From: BQJD01 sp964350265
GTDB lineage: Bacteria; Pseudomonadota; Gammaproteobacteria; Arenicellales; CAJQKF01
DNA: 64,000 nucleotides
Reading direction: 5' to 3'
Assembly: GCA_964350265.1 (NCBI GenBank)
Contig: CAYGJZ010000008.1
Coordinates: 16,750 to 80,749 of the forward strand
In this document: positions 25,526 through 34,155 of the stretch, piece by piece
Layout of the letters: the number at the start of each line of letters is the position of its first letter
How positions within the stretch are numbered: the first letter of the stretch is position 1
Translations under genes and position numbers: made by a program
Notes under the pieces: model-generated
Database searches by the model: none
Told to the model about the DNA's origin: nothing
The model's input: only the letters and a program-made list of their open reading frames with translations

Positions 25526-26233
25526 ATGCTGAACGATCGTCGCATCCTGGTGGTGGTGCCGGCCCGCGGCGGCAGCAAGGGCGTGCCGCTGAAGAACCTG
25601 CGCACGGTGGGCGGGACCTCGCTGGTGGCCCACGTCGGCAGGGTGCTGGCCGAGATGCCCGAGGTCGACCGGGCGGTGGTGTCCACCGACCACGAGGGCA
25701 TTGCCGAGGCGGCGCGGGCGGCGGGCATCGACGCCCCGTTCCTGCGTCCGCCGGCGCTGTCCGGTGATCGCATCGGCGACTACGAGGTGCTGTGCCATGC
25801 CCTCGAGGCCACCGAGGCGGTGGACGGCCAGCGCTACGACGTCATCGTCATGCTGCAGCCGACCTCGCCGCTGCGTACCCCGGCGCAGGTCCGCGAAACG
25901 CTGACCCGCCTGGTCGACGGCGACTACGACGCGGTGTGGACGGTGAGCGCCACCGACCTGAAGCATCACCCGCTGAAGCAGCTCGTGATCGACGACGGCG
26001 GCGGCATGTCGCTGTACGACGACGCCGGCCGGGCCATCATTGCCCGCCAGCAGCTCACGCCGACCTACCATCGCAACGGCATTGCCTATGCCTTCACCCG
26101 CCAGTGTCTGGTGGAGCAGGGCAGCATCTACGGCAAGCGCATGGGCGCCGTGGTCATCCACGGGCCGGTGGTCAACATCGATACCGAGGACGATCTCAAT
26201 CGTGCCAATGCCCTCGTCAGCGCGCCTCGTTGA
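25526..26233 (+). CDS. CMP-nonulosonate cytidylyltransferase (NeuA family)
   Basis: 235 residues. Activates a keto-deoxy acid sugar with CTP. The nucleotide-binding N-terminus VVPARGGSKGVPLKNL, the middle LQPTSPLR and the C-terminal NIDTEDDLNRA are the standard NeuA/PseF/LegF motifs, with the Asp of DTEDD likely binding magnesium. It follows the NeuB-cupin gene by 36 bp, so the two form an ulosonic acid synthesis and activation pair. The neighbouring 26230 gene overlaps its stop by 4 bp. Confidence 0.9.
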   Translation: MLNDRRILVVVPARGGSKGVPLKNLRTVGGTSLVAHVGRVLAEMPEVDRAVVSTDHEGIAEAARAAGIDAPFLRPPALSGDRIGDYEVLCHALEATEAVDGQRYDVIVMLQPTSPLRTPAQVRETLTRLVDGDYDAVWTVSATDLKHHPLKQLVIDDGGGMSLYDDAGRAIIARQQLTPTYHRNGIAYAFTRQCLVEQGSIYGKRMGAVVIHGPVVNIDTEDDLNRANALVSAPR

Positions 26234-27408
26234 GCGGCGTGCCGGCACGTCGGGGGGTGTTTCGGCGACTGCGCTGGCTGGGTCTTCGCCGGCGTCATCC
26301 GGTGATGCTGGTGGACACCGGTGCCGAGTACCTGCATCCGTGCCTGCCCGAGGATGCCCGTCCGCTGGAGGTGGCGATTCGCGGCGAGTACTACCACCTC
26401 GGCCCGCGGGTCGCCTACTTCGCACTGCGCCTGGCCCTGCGTCGGCGACGCCTCGGGCTCGGCCTGCGCGGGTTGTACGTGGCCGCAGTGGCCCGCGCGG
26501 TGGAAGCACGGGTGGCGGTGACGCTGATCGACAACAACAACTGGGACGTCGGCCTGGTCGAGGCCGGTCGCTGCCGGGTGGTCTGCGTCCAGAACGGCTG
26601 GCGGCATCCGGCCCATGTCGGCGCCAAGCACTTTGACATCTACTGTGCCATCAATGCCCTGCCGGTGGATCCGGCCCTCGACTTCGCCATCACGGTGCGC
26701 GACTTCCATGCCGTGGGTCACCTGAAGATGGGCCTGTACCGCGCCCTGCGCGAACGCGAACCGGCGCCACCACCGGCGGTGCCGGCGCCGGTGCTGTGGA
26801 TCTCCCAGTACCGGGTTTTCCGCTACAACAACCCCGATGCCGATCCGGCGGCGGTGTCGATCAAGCGCATGGAAGCCCTGGGTGCGGCCCACGCCGCACG
26901 TTTCGCCCGTGAACAGGGGCGGCCGATGCTGGTGGCACCGGCCTGGGCGAAGAAGCGGGTCGGACGCGAGGAAGAGGACCGCTTCTTCGCCGATGCCAGC
27001 GAGGGCCATGCCCACTTGCCCGAGTACGGCGACAATGCCTGGGGCGCCTACGACCTGGTGGCCGCCGCCGACCTGGTGGTCGGGGTGTACTCGACGTTGT
27101 TGTTCGAGGCCCTGTCGGTGGGGCGCAAGGCGCTGCTGTTCCTGCCCGCGGAGATGACCGAGGGCTGCAACTACGTGGCTGCCGGCCTGGTGCTGGAGCG
27201 GGTCGAGCGGATCGCGGTAACCACCCCGGACTACGAGTCCTTCGCCGACAAGGCGGCGATGATCCTGGCCATGAACGACGACGAGTACCTTGCCTGGATC
27301 GCCCCGTTCAAGGCGTCGGTGGCACCCTTCGACTTCGATGACTACCCGCAGCAGCGGATCCGGCGCATCGTCGCCGACCAGTTGCACGGATCGTCCCGGC
27401 GGTCATGA
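26230..27408 (+). CDS. Putative GT-B-like surface carbohydrate transferase
   Basis: 392 residues from the TTG at 26230, which overlaps the cytidylyltransferase stop (TTGA); a GTG at 26239 is an alternative. I do not recognise a defined family with certainty. A two-lobed layout is visible: an N-terminal part with LIDNNNWDVGLVEAGRCR and VVCVQNGWRHP, and a C-terminal part with LPEYGDNAWGAYDLVAAADLVV followed by YSTLLFEALSVGRKALLF. The latter is like the donor-binding lobe of capsule or CDP-glycerol type GT-B enzymes. Its tight coupling to the CMP-sugar gene suggests it transfers that ulosonate; this is inference. Confidence 0.65.
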   Translation: MSGVPARRGVFRRLRWLGLRRRHPVMLVDTGAEYLHPCLPEDARPLEVAIRGEYYHLGPRVAYFALRLALRRRRLGLGLRGLYVAAVARAVEARVAVTLIDNNNWDVGLVEAGRCRVVCVQNGWRHPAHVGAKHFDIYCAINALPVDPALDFAITVRDFHAVGHLKMGLYRALREREPAPPPAVPAPVLWISQYRVFRYNNPDADPAAVSIKRMEALGAAHAARFAREQGRPMLVAPAWAKKRVGREEEDRFFADASEGHAHLPEYGDNAWGAYDLVAAADLVVGVYSTLLFEALSVGRKALLFLPAEMTEGCNYVAAGLVLERVERIAVTTPDYESFADKAAMILAMNDDEYLAWIAPFKASVAPFDFDDYPQQRIRRIVADQLHGSSRRS

Positions 27409-29207
27409 GCAGCCTGGCCGAATCGCTGTCGCGCTTCTCCTGGCTGCTGACCCGCAAGGAGCGTCTGAACGCGGGCATCCTGTCGCTGGCCCTGTTGCTC
27501 AATGCACTGCTGGAAGTGGTGGGCATCGGCGTGGTGCCGGCCTATGTCGGCGTGGTCGCCTTTCCCGAGCGCTTCATGGAACTGCCGCTGGTGAAGTCCT
27601 GGCTGGTGCCCTGGTTCGGCGTGCCGAGCCAGGAGATGCTGCTGGTGGGGTTCAGCATCGCCATCGCCGTGTTCTTCGGCCTGAAGCTGCTGTTCATGGT
27701 GGTGCTGACGTGGTGGAAGAACATCTACGTAAACAACCGCGTCATCAACCTGTCCGACCGGCTGTTCCGCGGCTACATGCGCGCACCGTACACCTTCCAC
27801 CTGGAACGCAACGTTGCCGAGATGATGCGCTCGCTCAACCAGGACTGCATCCTGGTCGGTCGCAAGGTGTTGCTGCCGATGCTGGAGTTTCTCTCCCACC
27901 TGATGATCTTCGTCGCCGTCATGGTGCTGCTGCTGGTGGTGTCGCCGGGCTTCGCGCTGCTGTCGGTGGCGCTGTTCGTGGCCATCAGCTTCGTCGGCGT
28001 GAAGGCGCTGCACTCGCGGCTGCGCGATCTAGGCGTCAATGCCAAGCGCCTGCGTGGCAGCATCAACCGCGACGTCTACGAGGGTCTGCTCGGGGTCAAG
28101 GAGATCAAGGTGCTGGGGCGCGAGGGGTTCTTCCTGCGCCGCTTCCACAAGTCCATCTGCAAGTTGTTCGAGATCGAGCGCTACATGTACGTGCTCAACA
28201 TGTCGATCAACCCGTTCATCGAGTGGGTCAGCGTCATCGGCCTGGTCGGCGGCATCGTCATCCTGTTCTACAGCGGCCAGGCCATCGAGGAGATCGTCAC
28301 CACCATCGTGCTGTTCGCGGTCGCCCTGGTGCGCCTGAAGAGCGTGGCCGGCAACATGATGAGCCGCTACGCCACCATCCAGCACAACCTGGTGTCGCTG
28401 GACACCATCTACAACGAGCTGCGCCAGGTCGGCGACTCCGGGTCGGCCAGCATGGAGGCGGAGGTCAGCCGTCCTCCGCTGGACGGCTTCGAACTGCAAC
28501 TGCGCGACCTGTCCTACGGCTACCCGGGTGCACCGCGGCCGGCCATCGAGCACATCGACATGACCATTCGCCGCGGCGAGGCGGTGGGCTTCGTGGGCAG
28601 CAGCGGCGCCGGCAAGACCACGCTGGTAGACGTCATCCTCGGCGTGCTCGAGCCCACCGGGGGGCAGATCCTGGTCAACGGGCGCAACATCCACGACGAC
28701 CTGCCGGCCTGGCAGCGCAACATCGGCTACATCCCGCAGACCATGTACCTGGTCGACGGCAGCATCGCGCAGAACATCTGCCTGGGGCTGGAGCCGTCCG
28801 CCATCGACCGTGCCCGGATCGAGGCCGCCGTCGATGCCGCCGACCTGCGCGCCTTCGTCGAGGACTCCGCCAACGGCCTGGAGACGGTGGTGGGCGACCG
28901 CGGCATCCGCATTTCCGGCGGCCAGCGACAGCGCATCGCCATTGCCCGTGCCCTGTATGCCAACCCGTCCATGCTGATCATGGACGAGGCCACCTCGGCG
29001 CTGGACAGCGTCACCGAATCCGCGGTCATCGATGCCGTCAACGCCCTCAAGGGCGAACGCACCATCCTGCTGGTGGCCCATCGCATCAGCACGCTGAAGA
29101 GCTGCGATCGCATCGTCATGCTCGATCGCGGCCAGGTGGTGGCCATGGACAGCTACGATGCCCTGCTCGCCGGCAACAGCGATTTCCGCCGTCTTGCCGG
29201 CCTCTAG
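27405..29207 (+). CDS. ABC exporter for lipid-linked oligosaccharide (PglK/MsbA-like flippase)
   Basis: 600 residues, half-transporter with fused domains that should work as a homodimer. Membrane domain about 1-330 with six helices (for example GILSLALLLNALLEVVGIGV and LSHLMIFVAVMVLLLVVSP). The nucleotide-binding domain begins about 360: Walker A GSSGAGKTT near 398-406, signature ISGGQRQRIAIARAL, Walker B MLIMDEATSALD and the H-loop VAHRIST. No Wzx-type flippase is seen, so this ABC protein is the likely exporter of the undecaprenyl-linked unit. The ATG overlaps the preceding stop by 4 bp. Confidence 0.9.
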   Translation: MSSLAESLSRFSWLLTRKERLNAGILSLALLLNALLEVVGIGVVPAYVGVVAFPERFMELPLVKSWLVPWFGVPSQEMLLVGFSIAIAVFFGLKLLFMVVLTWWKNIYVNNRVINLSDRLFRGYMRAPYTFHLERNVAEMMRSLNQDCILVGRKVLLPMLEFLSHLMIFVAVMVLLLVVSPGFALLSVALFVAISFVGVKALHSRLRDLGVNAKRLRGSINRDVYEGLLGVKEIKVLGREGFFLRRFHKSICKLFEIERYMYVLNMSINPFIEWVSVIGLVGGIVILFYSGQAIEEIVTTIVLFAVALVRLKSVAGNMMSRYATIQHNLVSLDTIYNELRQVGDSGSASMEAEVSRPPLDGFELQLRDLSYGYPGAPRPAIEHIDMTIRRGEAVGFVGSSGAGKTTLVDVILGVLEPTGGQILVNGRNIHDDLPAWQRNIGYIPQTMYLVDGSIAQNICLGLEPSAIDRARIEAAVDAADLRAFVEDSANGLETVVGDRGIRISGGQRQRIAIARALYANPSMLIMDEATSALDSVTESAVIDAVNALKGERTILLVAHRISTLKSCDRIVMLDRGQVVAMDSYDALLAGNSDFRRLAGL

Positions 29208-29231
29208 CCTTGAGTCCGGGCAGCGGACCCG

Positions 29232-30293
29232 TTGACGCCCGCCCGCGACAAGGTGGTGGTGGTGTTCAGCCACCACAAGCGCGGCGGTGGCAAGCCGCTG
29301 GACTCGTTGTGGTTCTCCCGCGACGAGCTCAAGCGTCGACACGGCGTGGAACTGCGCTTCCCGTGGACCGGTTCGCCGCTGTCGAAAACCCTGCGCGAAC
29401 TGTGGAGGGCCGACTACGTGCTGTTCGACGGCGTCTGGAGCGCCGTGCTCTGGCACGGCCCCGCGCTGCTGCTGGCGGCACTGCTGCTGGGCAAGCGGCT
29501 GGTCTACTACTGGCATGAGACCGACTGGCACATCCGTGACCGTTGGCCCTATGACCGCTCGGTGCGGCGCAGCGGCCATCGCGGCAAGCAGTACCTCCGG
29601 CGCCTGCCGATGTACCTGGCCCTGCGCTGGCAGCGTTTCTTGCACCTGCACGTGACCGAGCATGGCTGCCGGTTACTGCGCGAAGTGGCCGGGGTGCGCG
29701 CCGACCGCATCCGCCTGTTACGCAACATGTCGCGTTCCGGCCAGTTCGAGAACCTGCCGGTGCCCGGCGACTACCTGCCCGGGCGCATCGTCGCCTGTGG
29801 TCACGTGAAGACCAACAAGCGTCCCGACCTGTTCGTGGAGATGGCGCGGCGCCTGGCGGATGACCCCGCCTACAGCTTCCAGTGGGTGGGACGCATCGAT
29901 CCGGGCTTCGACGTCGATGCCCTGGTCGGCGGCGGCGAACTGGCCCGGCGCGTGCATTTCAGCGGCTGGACCGATGCCCCGTACCTGGAGATCGCCCGCG
30001 CCAACGTGTTCGTGCACACCTCGGAATTCGAGGCCATGCCCAAGGTGCTGATGGAGGCCCTGGCACTGGGCAAGCCGGTGGTGGCCTTCGCCGTGGGCGG
30101 CATTCCCGAACTGCTCGGCGAGCACGGCCGCACGGTACCCTTCGGCGATGTCGATGCCCTGGTCGACGCGGTTCGCGCCAGCCTCCCGGAGATGGATGAC
30201 GACCAGCAACGTCGCCGCCGTGCCTGGTACGACGCCGAGTTCACCGAGCATGCCTTTGCCGACCGTTTCGCCCGCATCCTGGCCACCGCGTGA
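29232..30293 (+). CDS. Glycosyltransferase family 4 (GT-B)
   Basis: 353 residues from a TTG start at 29232, 24 bp after the exporter. The acceptor lobe contains FSHHKRGGGKPLDSLW; the donor lobe contains CGHVKTNKRPDLFVEMARRL, the retaining GT4 signature EFEAMPKVLMEALALGKPVV (Glu-x7-Glu) and FAVGGIPELLGEHG. It is cytosolic, probably membrane-peripheral, and adds one sugar of the repeat unit. Donor unknown. The next gene starts at its stop codon (GTGA overlap). Confidence 0.88.
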   Translation: MTPARDKVVVVFSHHKRGGGKPLDSLWFSRDELKRRHGVELRFPWTGSPLSKTLRELWRADYVLFDGVWSAVLWHGPALLLAALLLGKRLVYYWHETDWHIRDRWPYDRSVRRSGHRGKQYLRRLPMYLALRWQRFLHLHVTEHGCRLLREVAGVRADRIRLLRNMSRSGQFENLPVPGDYLPGRIVACGHVKTNKRPDLFVEMARRLADDPAYSFQWVGRIDPGFDVDALVGGGELARRVHFSGWTDAPYLEIARANVFVHTSEFEAMPKVLMEALALGKPVVAFAVGGIPELLGEHGRTVPFGDVDALVDAVRASLPEMDDDQQRRRRAWYDAEFTEHAFADRFARILATA

Positions 30294-31495
30294 ACCGGGC
30301 CCAGGCCAGTGCCGGACAGCCGCTGTACCTGGTGGTCGGCATCCGCAGCAATTTCGCCGAGCTGCTGGCCGACGGCCTGGCAACCGCCCGCAGGTACGGC
30401 TTCGCCCCGCGCATCGTCGACGTGGTGGAACTGGTGGAAGGCTGGAAGCCCTATCCCAACGACTGGGCGGCACTGGGCCTTGCCGACGACGTGCTGCGCA
30501 TCGCCGACCGGGAGGCGTTTTCCGCGCTGGTGGCATCACCCGGCTTCCATCGCGCGGTGGTGCTGTTTCTCTACCTGCCCGATCGTCACCTGCGGCCGTT
30601 GTGGCGGCAGATGGCGGCGGCCGGTGCCCGGGTCGGCGTCATCGTCGCCGGGCCGGTGCCCACCGCGTCCTCGCTGCCCCGGGGGCGTTCCCCGCGTGCC
30701 GTGGCCGCGCGCGCATGGCTGCGCCTGAAGCGCCGGTTCAAGCCGCGCCCCGACTACTGGATCACCGCGGGTTCGGTATGCCGCAGTCTGTATGCCAGCT
30801 ACTTTCGCAGCCTCGACGGGGTGGTGGAGATCCATGCCCACTCGCTGGACCACGAGCGACTGCGTCGGGCCGGGCCGGCGGCCGCCGAGTCCACCGGGGT
30901 GGTGTTTCTCGACCAGGGCTGGTTCTCGAAGCCGCGGCCGGACTTCCTCGACCCGTCGCGCTACCCGCCGATGGACGAGACCGCCTATGCGCGCGGCGTG
31001 CGCGGACTCCTCGAGCACCTGCGCAGCGCCGGTCAGCGGGTGGTGGTCTGCGCCCATCCCAAGGCCAGCCTGGCGCACACCCGCTCGCTGTTCGACGGCT
31101 TCGACGTGCGCCAGGGCAACACCGCCGGGCTGGTCAGCGGCGCGCGCCTGGTGATCGCCCATTCCACCACCGCCATCGGCCACGCGGTCATGCACCGGGT
31201 GCCGGTGCTGCTGTTCGACAGCGCCGCGCTGCGCACCTCCATCGTGGCGCCGCTGCTGGCCGGCTACCGGCGCGAGCTCGGCCTGGCCACGGTGGCGCTG
31301 GACGAACCGGCCAGCTACGACCGGTCGGTGGCTGCCGCGGTGGTCGACGATGCCGCCTATGACCGCTACCTGGACCGCTACGTGAAGCAGGCCGACTCCC
31401 CGGACGCCGGCCTGTGGGACATCGCCTTCGGCGGTCTTCGCCGTGCCCTCGACGCGCCGGCGCCGGCGGCGGCCCATCGATCCCGACAAGCCTGA
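30290..31495 (+). CDS. Putative glycosyltransferase, GT-B-like, family unassigned
   Basis: 401 residues from a GTG overlapping the previous stop. No confident family. The C-terminal lobe has VVCAHPKASLAHTRSLFDGF and then ARLVIAHSTTAIGHAVMHRV with PVLLF. This His-Pro plus His-Ser-Thr pattern is seen in polysialyltransferase-like and capsule transferases that use CMP-sugars. The N-terminal lobe starts with LYLVVGIRSNFAELLADGLA. Because two CMP-ulosonate activating systems are in this locus, a CMP-sugar donor is possible; this is inference only. Confidence 0.6.
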   Translation: MNRAQASAGQPLYLVVGIRSNFAELLADGLATARRYGFAPRIVDVVELVEGWKPYPNDWAALGLADDVLRIADREAFSALVASPGFHRAVVLFLYLPDRHLRPLWRQMAAAGARVGVIVAGPVPTASSLPRGRSPRAVAARAWLRLKRRFKPRPDYWITAGSVCRSLYASYFRSLDGVVEIHAHSLDHERLRRAGPAAAESTGVVFLDQGWFSKPRPDFLDPSRYPPMDETAYARGVRGLLEHLRSAGQRVVVCAHPKASLAHTRSLFDGFDVRQGNTAGLVSGARLVIAHSTTAIGHAVMHRVPVLLFDSAALRTSIVAPLLAGYRRELGLATVALDEPASYDRSVAAAVVDDAAYDRYLDRYVKQADSPDAGLWDIAFGGLRRALDAPAPAAAHRSRQA

Positions 31496-31524
31496 GCAAC
31501 GAAACCGGCTGGAACCCCGACGAC

Positions 31525-32430
31525 ATGACCCAATCCACCATTCCCCCCTGCCAGATCTGCGGCCACCGCGACTTTCAACCGCACTACAGCGGCCCGGTGC
31601 GCGACGGGCGCTTCGGCAACAGCGTCGACGACGCGGTGGTGCGCCGCTGCGGCGGCTGCGGCGTGCTGCGCCTGGACGAGGCGTTCTGCATGGACGACGG
31701 CGACTACGAGACGCCGGCCTACCGTGCCCTGATCGGCCAGCAGATCGATGCCGGCAGCTACTACGAGGGGCACGATGCGCTGCAGTACTTCTCCCTCGGT
31801 GCGTTCTGGCCGCGCGGCTTTCGCGGCCGCACGGTGGCCGACGTCGGCGCCGCCGGCGGCAGCTTCCTCGACAGCGTCGCCGGCATGGCCGAGGGCGCCA
31901 TCGCCATCGAGCCCTGCCGCGCCTACCACGAGACCCTGGCCTCGCGCGGCTACGACGTCTATGCCTATGCCGCCGAAGCCGCCGCCAGCCGACCGGGCAG
32001 CGTCGACGTCGCCACCAGCTTCCAGGTCATCGAGCATGTCGGCAATCCACGCCGCTACCTGGAGGAGATCCGTCCGCTGCTGAAGGACGACGGCACGCTG
32101 ATGATCAGCACGCCCAATCTCGACGACATCCTGCTGCGCACCGCGCCGGATACCTATGCCGGTTTCTTCTACCGCGTGGTGCACCGCTGGTACTTCGATG
32201 CCCGCGCACTCAGTCACTGCGCGGAACTGGCCGGCTACACGGTCAGCGCGGTGAAGTACGTGCACCGCTATCCCTTCGCCAACTACGTGCACTGGCTGCG
32301 CGACGGCCGTCCCCGTGGCCAGGACGCCATCGCCGAGTTCGATGCCGGCGCCGACGGCTTCTGGCGCGGCTACCTGGAGCAGAAGGGACTGTCCGACACG
32401 CTGTTCCTCGAATGCCGGCCATCCACGTGA
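31525..32430 (+). CDS. SAM-dependent methyltransferase with N-terminal zinc ribbon
   Basis: 301 residues. CQICG near residue 9 and CGGCG near 46 form a four-cysteine zinc site, as in sugar methyltransferases of deoxysugar loci. The class I fold follows: VADVGAAGGSFLDSV (SAM motif I), AIEPC, and ATSFQVIEHVGNPRRYLEE (motif II-III). The C-methyltransferases of branched deoxysugars are about 410 residues with an extra C-terminal domain that is absent here, so O-methylation of a glycan sugar is more likely. It lies between a GT gene (29 bp gap) and rfbF (37 bp gap). Confidence 0.82.
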   Translation: MTQSTIPPCQICGHRDFQPHYSGPVRDGRFGNSVDDAVVRRCGGCGVLRLDEAFCMDDGDYETPAYRALIGQQIDAGSYYEGHDALQYFSLGAFWPRGFRGRTVADVGAAGGSFLDSVAGMAEGAIAIEPCRAYHETLASRGYDVYAYAAEAAASRPGSVDVATSFQVIEHVGNPRRYLEEIRPLLKDDGTLMISTPNLDDILLRTAPDTYAGFFYRVVHRWYFDARALSHCAELAGYTVSAVKYVHRYPFANYVHWLRDGRPRGQDAIAEFDAGADGFWRGYLEQKGLSDTLFLECRPST

Positions 32431-32467
32431 CCGGCGCCCGTTTCCACCCGACCCCTGGGAGCTTGTC

Positions 32468-33238
32468 ATGAAGGTGGTTTTCCTGGCCGGCGGTTTCGGC
32501 ACCCGGCTCGCCGAGTACACCGACGTGGTGCCCAAGCCGATGGTGAAGGTTGGGCCGTATCCCATCCTGCAACACATCATGCGGCGCTATGCACGCTACG
32601 GGCACAAGGATTTCTTCGTCGCGCTGGGCTACAAGGGCGAGGTGATCAAGGAGTACTTCCTGAACTACCATGCCCTCGGCTCGGACTTCACCGTGCATCT
32701 TGGCAGCGGCAGCGTCGACTACCACGACAGCCAGTCGCTGGACTGGAACGTCACCCTGGTGGAAACCGGCGCGAAGTCGATGACCGGTGGACGGGTAGGG
32801 CGGATGCGACGCTGGGTCGAGGACGGCACCTTCATGATGACCTACGGCGACGGCGTCGCCGACATCGACATCGACGCCCTGCTGGCCTTTCACCGCAGCC
32901 ACGGCAAGCTGGTCACGGTCACCGCGGTACGACCCACCGCCCGCTTCGGCGACCTCACCCTGGCCGAGGACGAGGTGCGTTCCTTCGCCGAGAAGCCACG
33001 CATGACCTCGGGCTGGATCAACGGCGGCTTCTTCGTCATGGAGCCGGCGTTTCTCGACTACATCGATGACGATGCCACGGTGCTGGAGAAGGAGCCGCTG
33101 GAGCGAGCCGCCCGCGAGGGCCAGTTGATGGCCTACCGCCACGAAGGATTCTGGCAGTGCATGGACACCAAGCGCGACCACGACCTCCTGTGCCGGCTGT
33201 GGGCGAGCGGCGAGGCGCCCTGGGACAGCGGCGCATGA
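32468..33238 (+). CDS. rfbF: Glucose-1-phosphate cytidylyltransferase RfbF
   Basis: 256 residues. Makes CDP-glucose, entry to CDP-deoxyhexoses. N-terminal LAGGFGTRLAEYTDVVPKPM nucleotide loop, SWxMDTKRD-like C-terminal QCMDTKRDHD, and MTYGDGVADID with the metal-binding Asp pair are diagnostic. The ATG at 32468 aligns with the family N-terminus. It overlaps the SDR gene at 33235 by 4 bp. Its partner RfbG is separated from it by about 6 kb (39180). Confidence 0.95.
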   Translation: MKVVFLAGGFGTRLAEYTDVVPKPMVKVGPYPILQHIMRRYARYGHKDFFVALGYKGEVIKEYFLNYHALGSDFTVHLGSGSVDYHDSQSLDWNVTLVETGAKSMTGGRVGRMRRWVEDGTFMMTYGDGVADIDIDALLAFHRSHGKLVTVTAVRPTARFGDLTLAEDEVRSFAEKPRMTSGWINGGFFVMEPAFLDYIDDDATVLEKEPLERAAREGQLMAYRHEGFWQCMDTKRDHDLLCRLWASGEAPWDSGA

Positions 33239-34155
33239 TCGAGCCGGGCTCACGCCTGCTGGTGGTCGGCGGCGAGGGATTCATCGGCGGCGAGGTTGCG
33301 CGCCAGGCGCGCGACGCCGGGGTGGAGACCACGGTGCTGTCGCTGCGACCGCGCGCCGACGGCGACCGTCACCGCCTGTACGCCGACATCACCGACGCCG
33401 GGGACCTGGCCAGGGCACTGGACGGTCGCGAGTTCGACTACGTGGTCAATGCCGGTGGCTACATCGACCACGCCGCCATGCACGCGGGCGGGCTGGTGCC
33501 GCTGGCGGCCCACTTCGGCGGCGTGGTCAACCTGGTCGGCGCGGTGCGAGGCCCGGCATTGAAGGGCTTCGTGCAACTGGGCAGCAGCGACGAGTACGGC
33601 GATGCGCCCGCGCCCCAGCGCGAATCCATGCGCGAGCAGCCGATCTCCTGCTATGCCGCCGCCAAGGTGGCCACCACCCAGTTGCTGCAGATGCTGCACC
33701 GGACCGAGGGCTTCCCGGCCACCGTGCTGCGCCTGTTCCTGGTCTACGGTCCCGGACAGGGCACCGCCCGCTTCCTGCCGCAGGTGATCCGTGGCTGCCT
33801 GTCCGGCGATTCCTTCCCGGTATCGGCGGGGGAGCAGCTGCGCGACTTCGCCTATGTCGGCGACGTCGCCAAGGCCATTTTCCAGGCGCTGGCCGGCGAC
33901 CGGGCCCGTGGCCGGGTCGTCAACGTCGGCGGCGGCGAGCCGGTGGCCATTCGCGCCATGGTGGAGCGGGTGGTGGCGCTGGTCGGTGCCGGCCGCCCGC
34001 GCTTCGGCGAGATTCCCTACCGGGCCGGCGAGAACATGGCGCTGTACCCGTGCACCCGGCTGGCCAGGGAAGTCCTGCACTGGCAGGCGAGCACCTGCCT
34101 CGACGACGGCCTGGCGCGCACCATCGGCGCCCTGCGGCAGGCGGGGCATGGCTAG
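33235..34155 (+). CDS. SDR-family nucleotide-sugar epimerase/reductase
   Basis: 306 residues, ATGA overlap with rfbF. The Rossmann motif is GGEGFIGGEVA, the active site has QLGSSDEYGD and the YAAAKVATT Tyr-x3-Lys pair, and RLFLVYGPGQ follows. Being translationally coupled to rfbF, it probably acts after RfbG as a 4-ketoreductase or epimerase of a CDP-6-deoxy sugar, as abequose or paratose synthases do. The specific product cannot be told. It overlaps the next glycosyltransferase by 8 bp. Confidence 0.85.
   Translation: MIEPGSRLLVVGGEGFIGGEVARQARDAGVETTVLSLRPRADGDRHRLYADITDAGDLARALDGREFDYVVNAGGYIDHAAMHAGGLVPLAAHFGGVVNLVGAVRGPALKGFVQLGSSDEYGDAPAPQRESMREQPISCYAAAKVATTQLLQMLHRTEGFPATVLRLFLVYGPGQGTARFLPQVIRGCLSGDSFPVSAGEQLRDFAYVGDVAKAIFQALAGDRARGRVVNVGGGEPVAIRAMVERVVALVGAGRPRFGEIPYRAGENMALYPCTRLAREVLHWQASTCLDDGLARTIGALRQAGHG

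Noticed and set aside
21821..26509. 1,562-codon open frame on the minus strand antisense to the epimerase, oxidoreductase, NeuB-like and NeuA-like genes
   Set aside because: Composition is rich in His, Gly, Val and Ala as expected from the complement of GC-rich codons, no domain is visible, and the plus-strand genes are certain.
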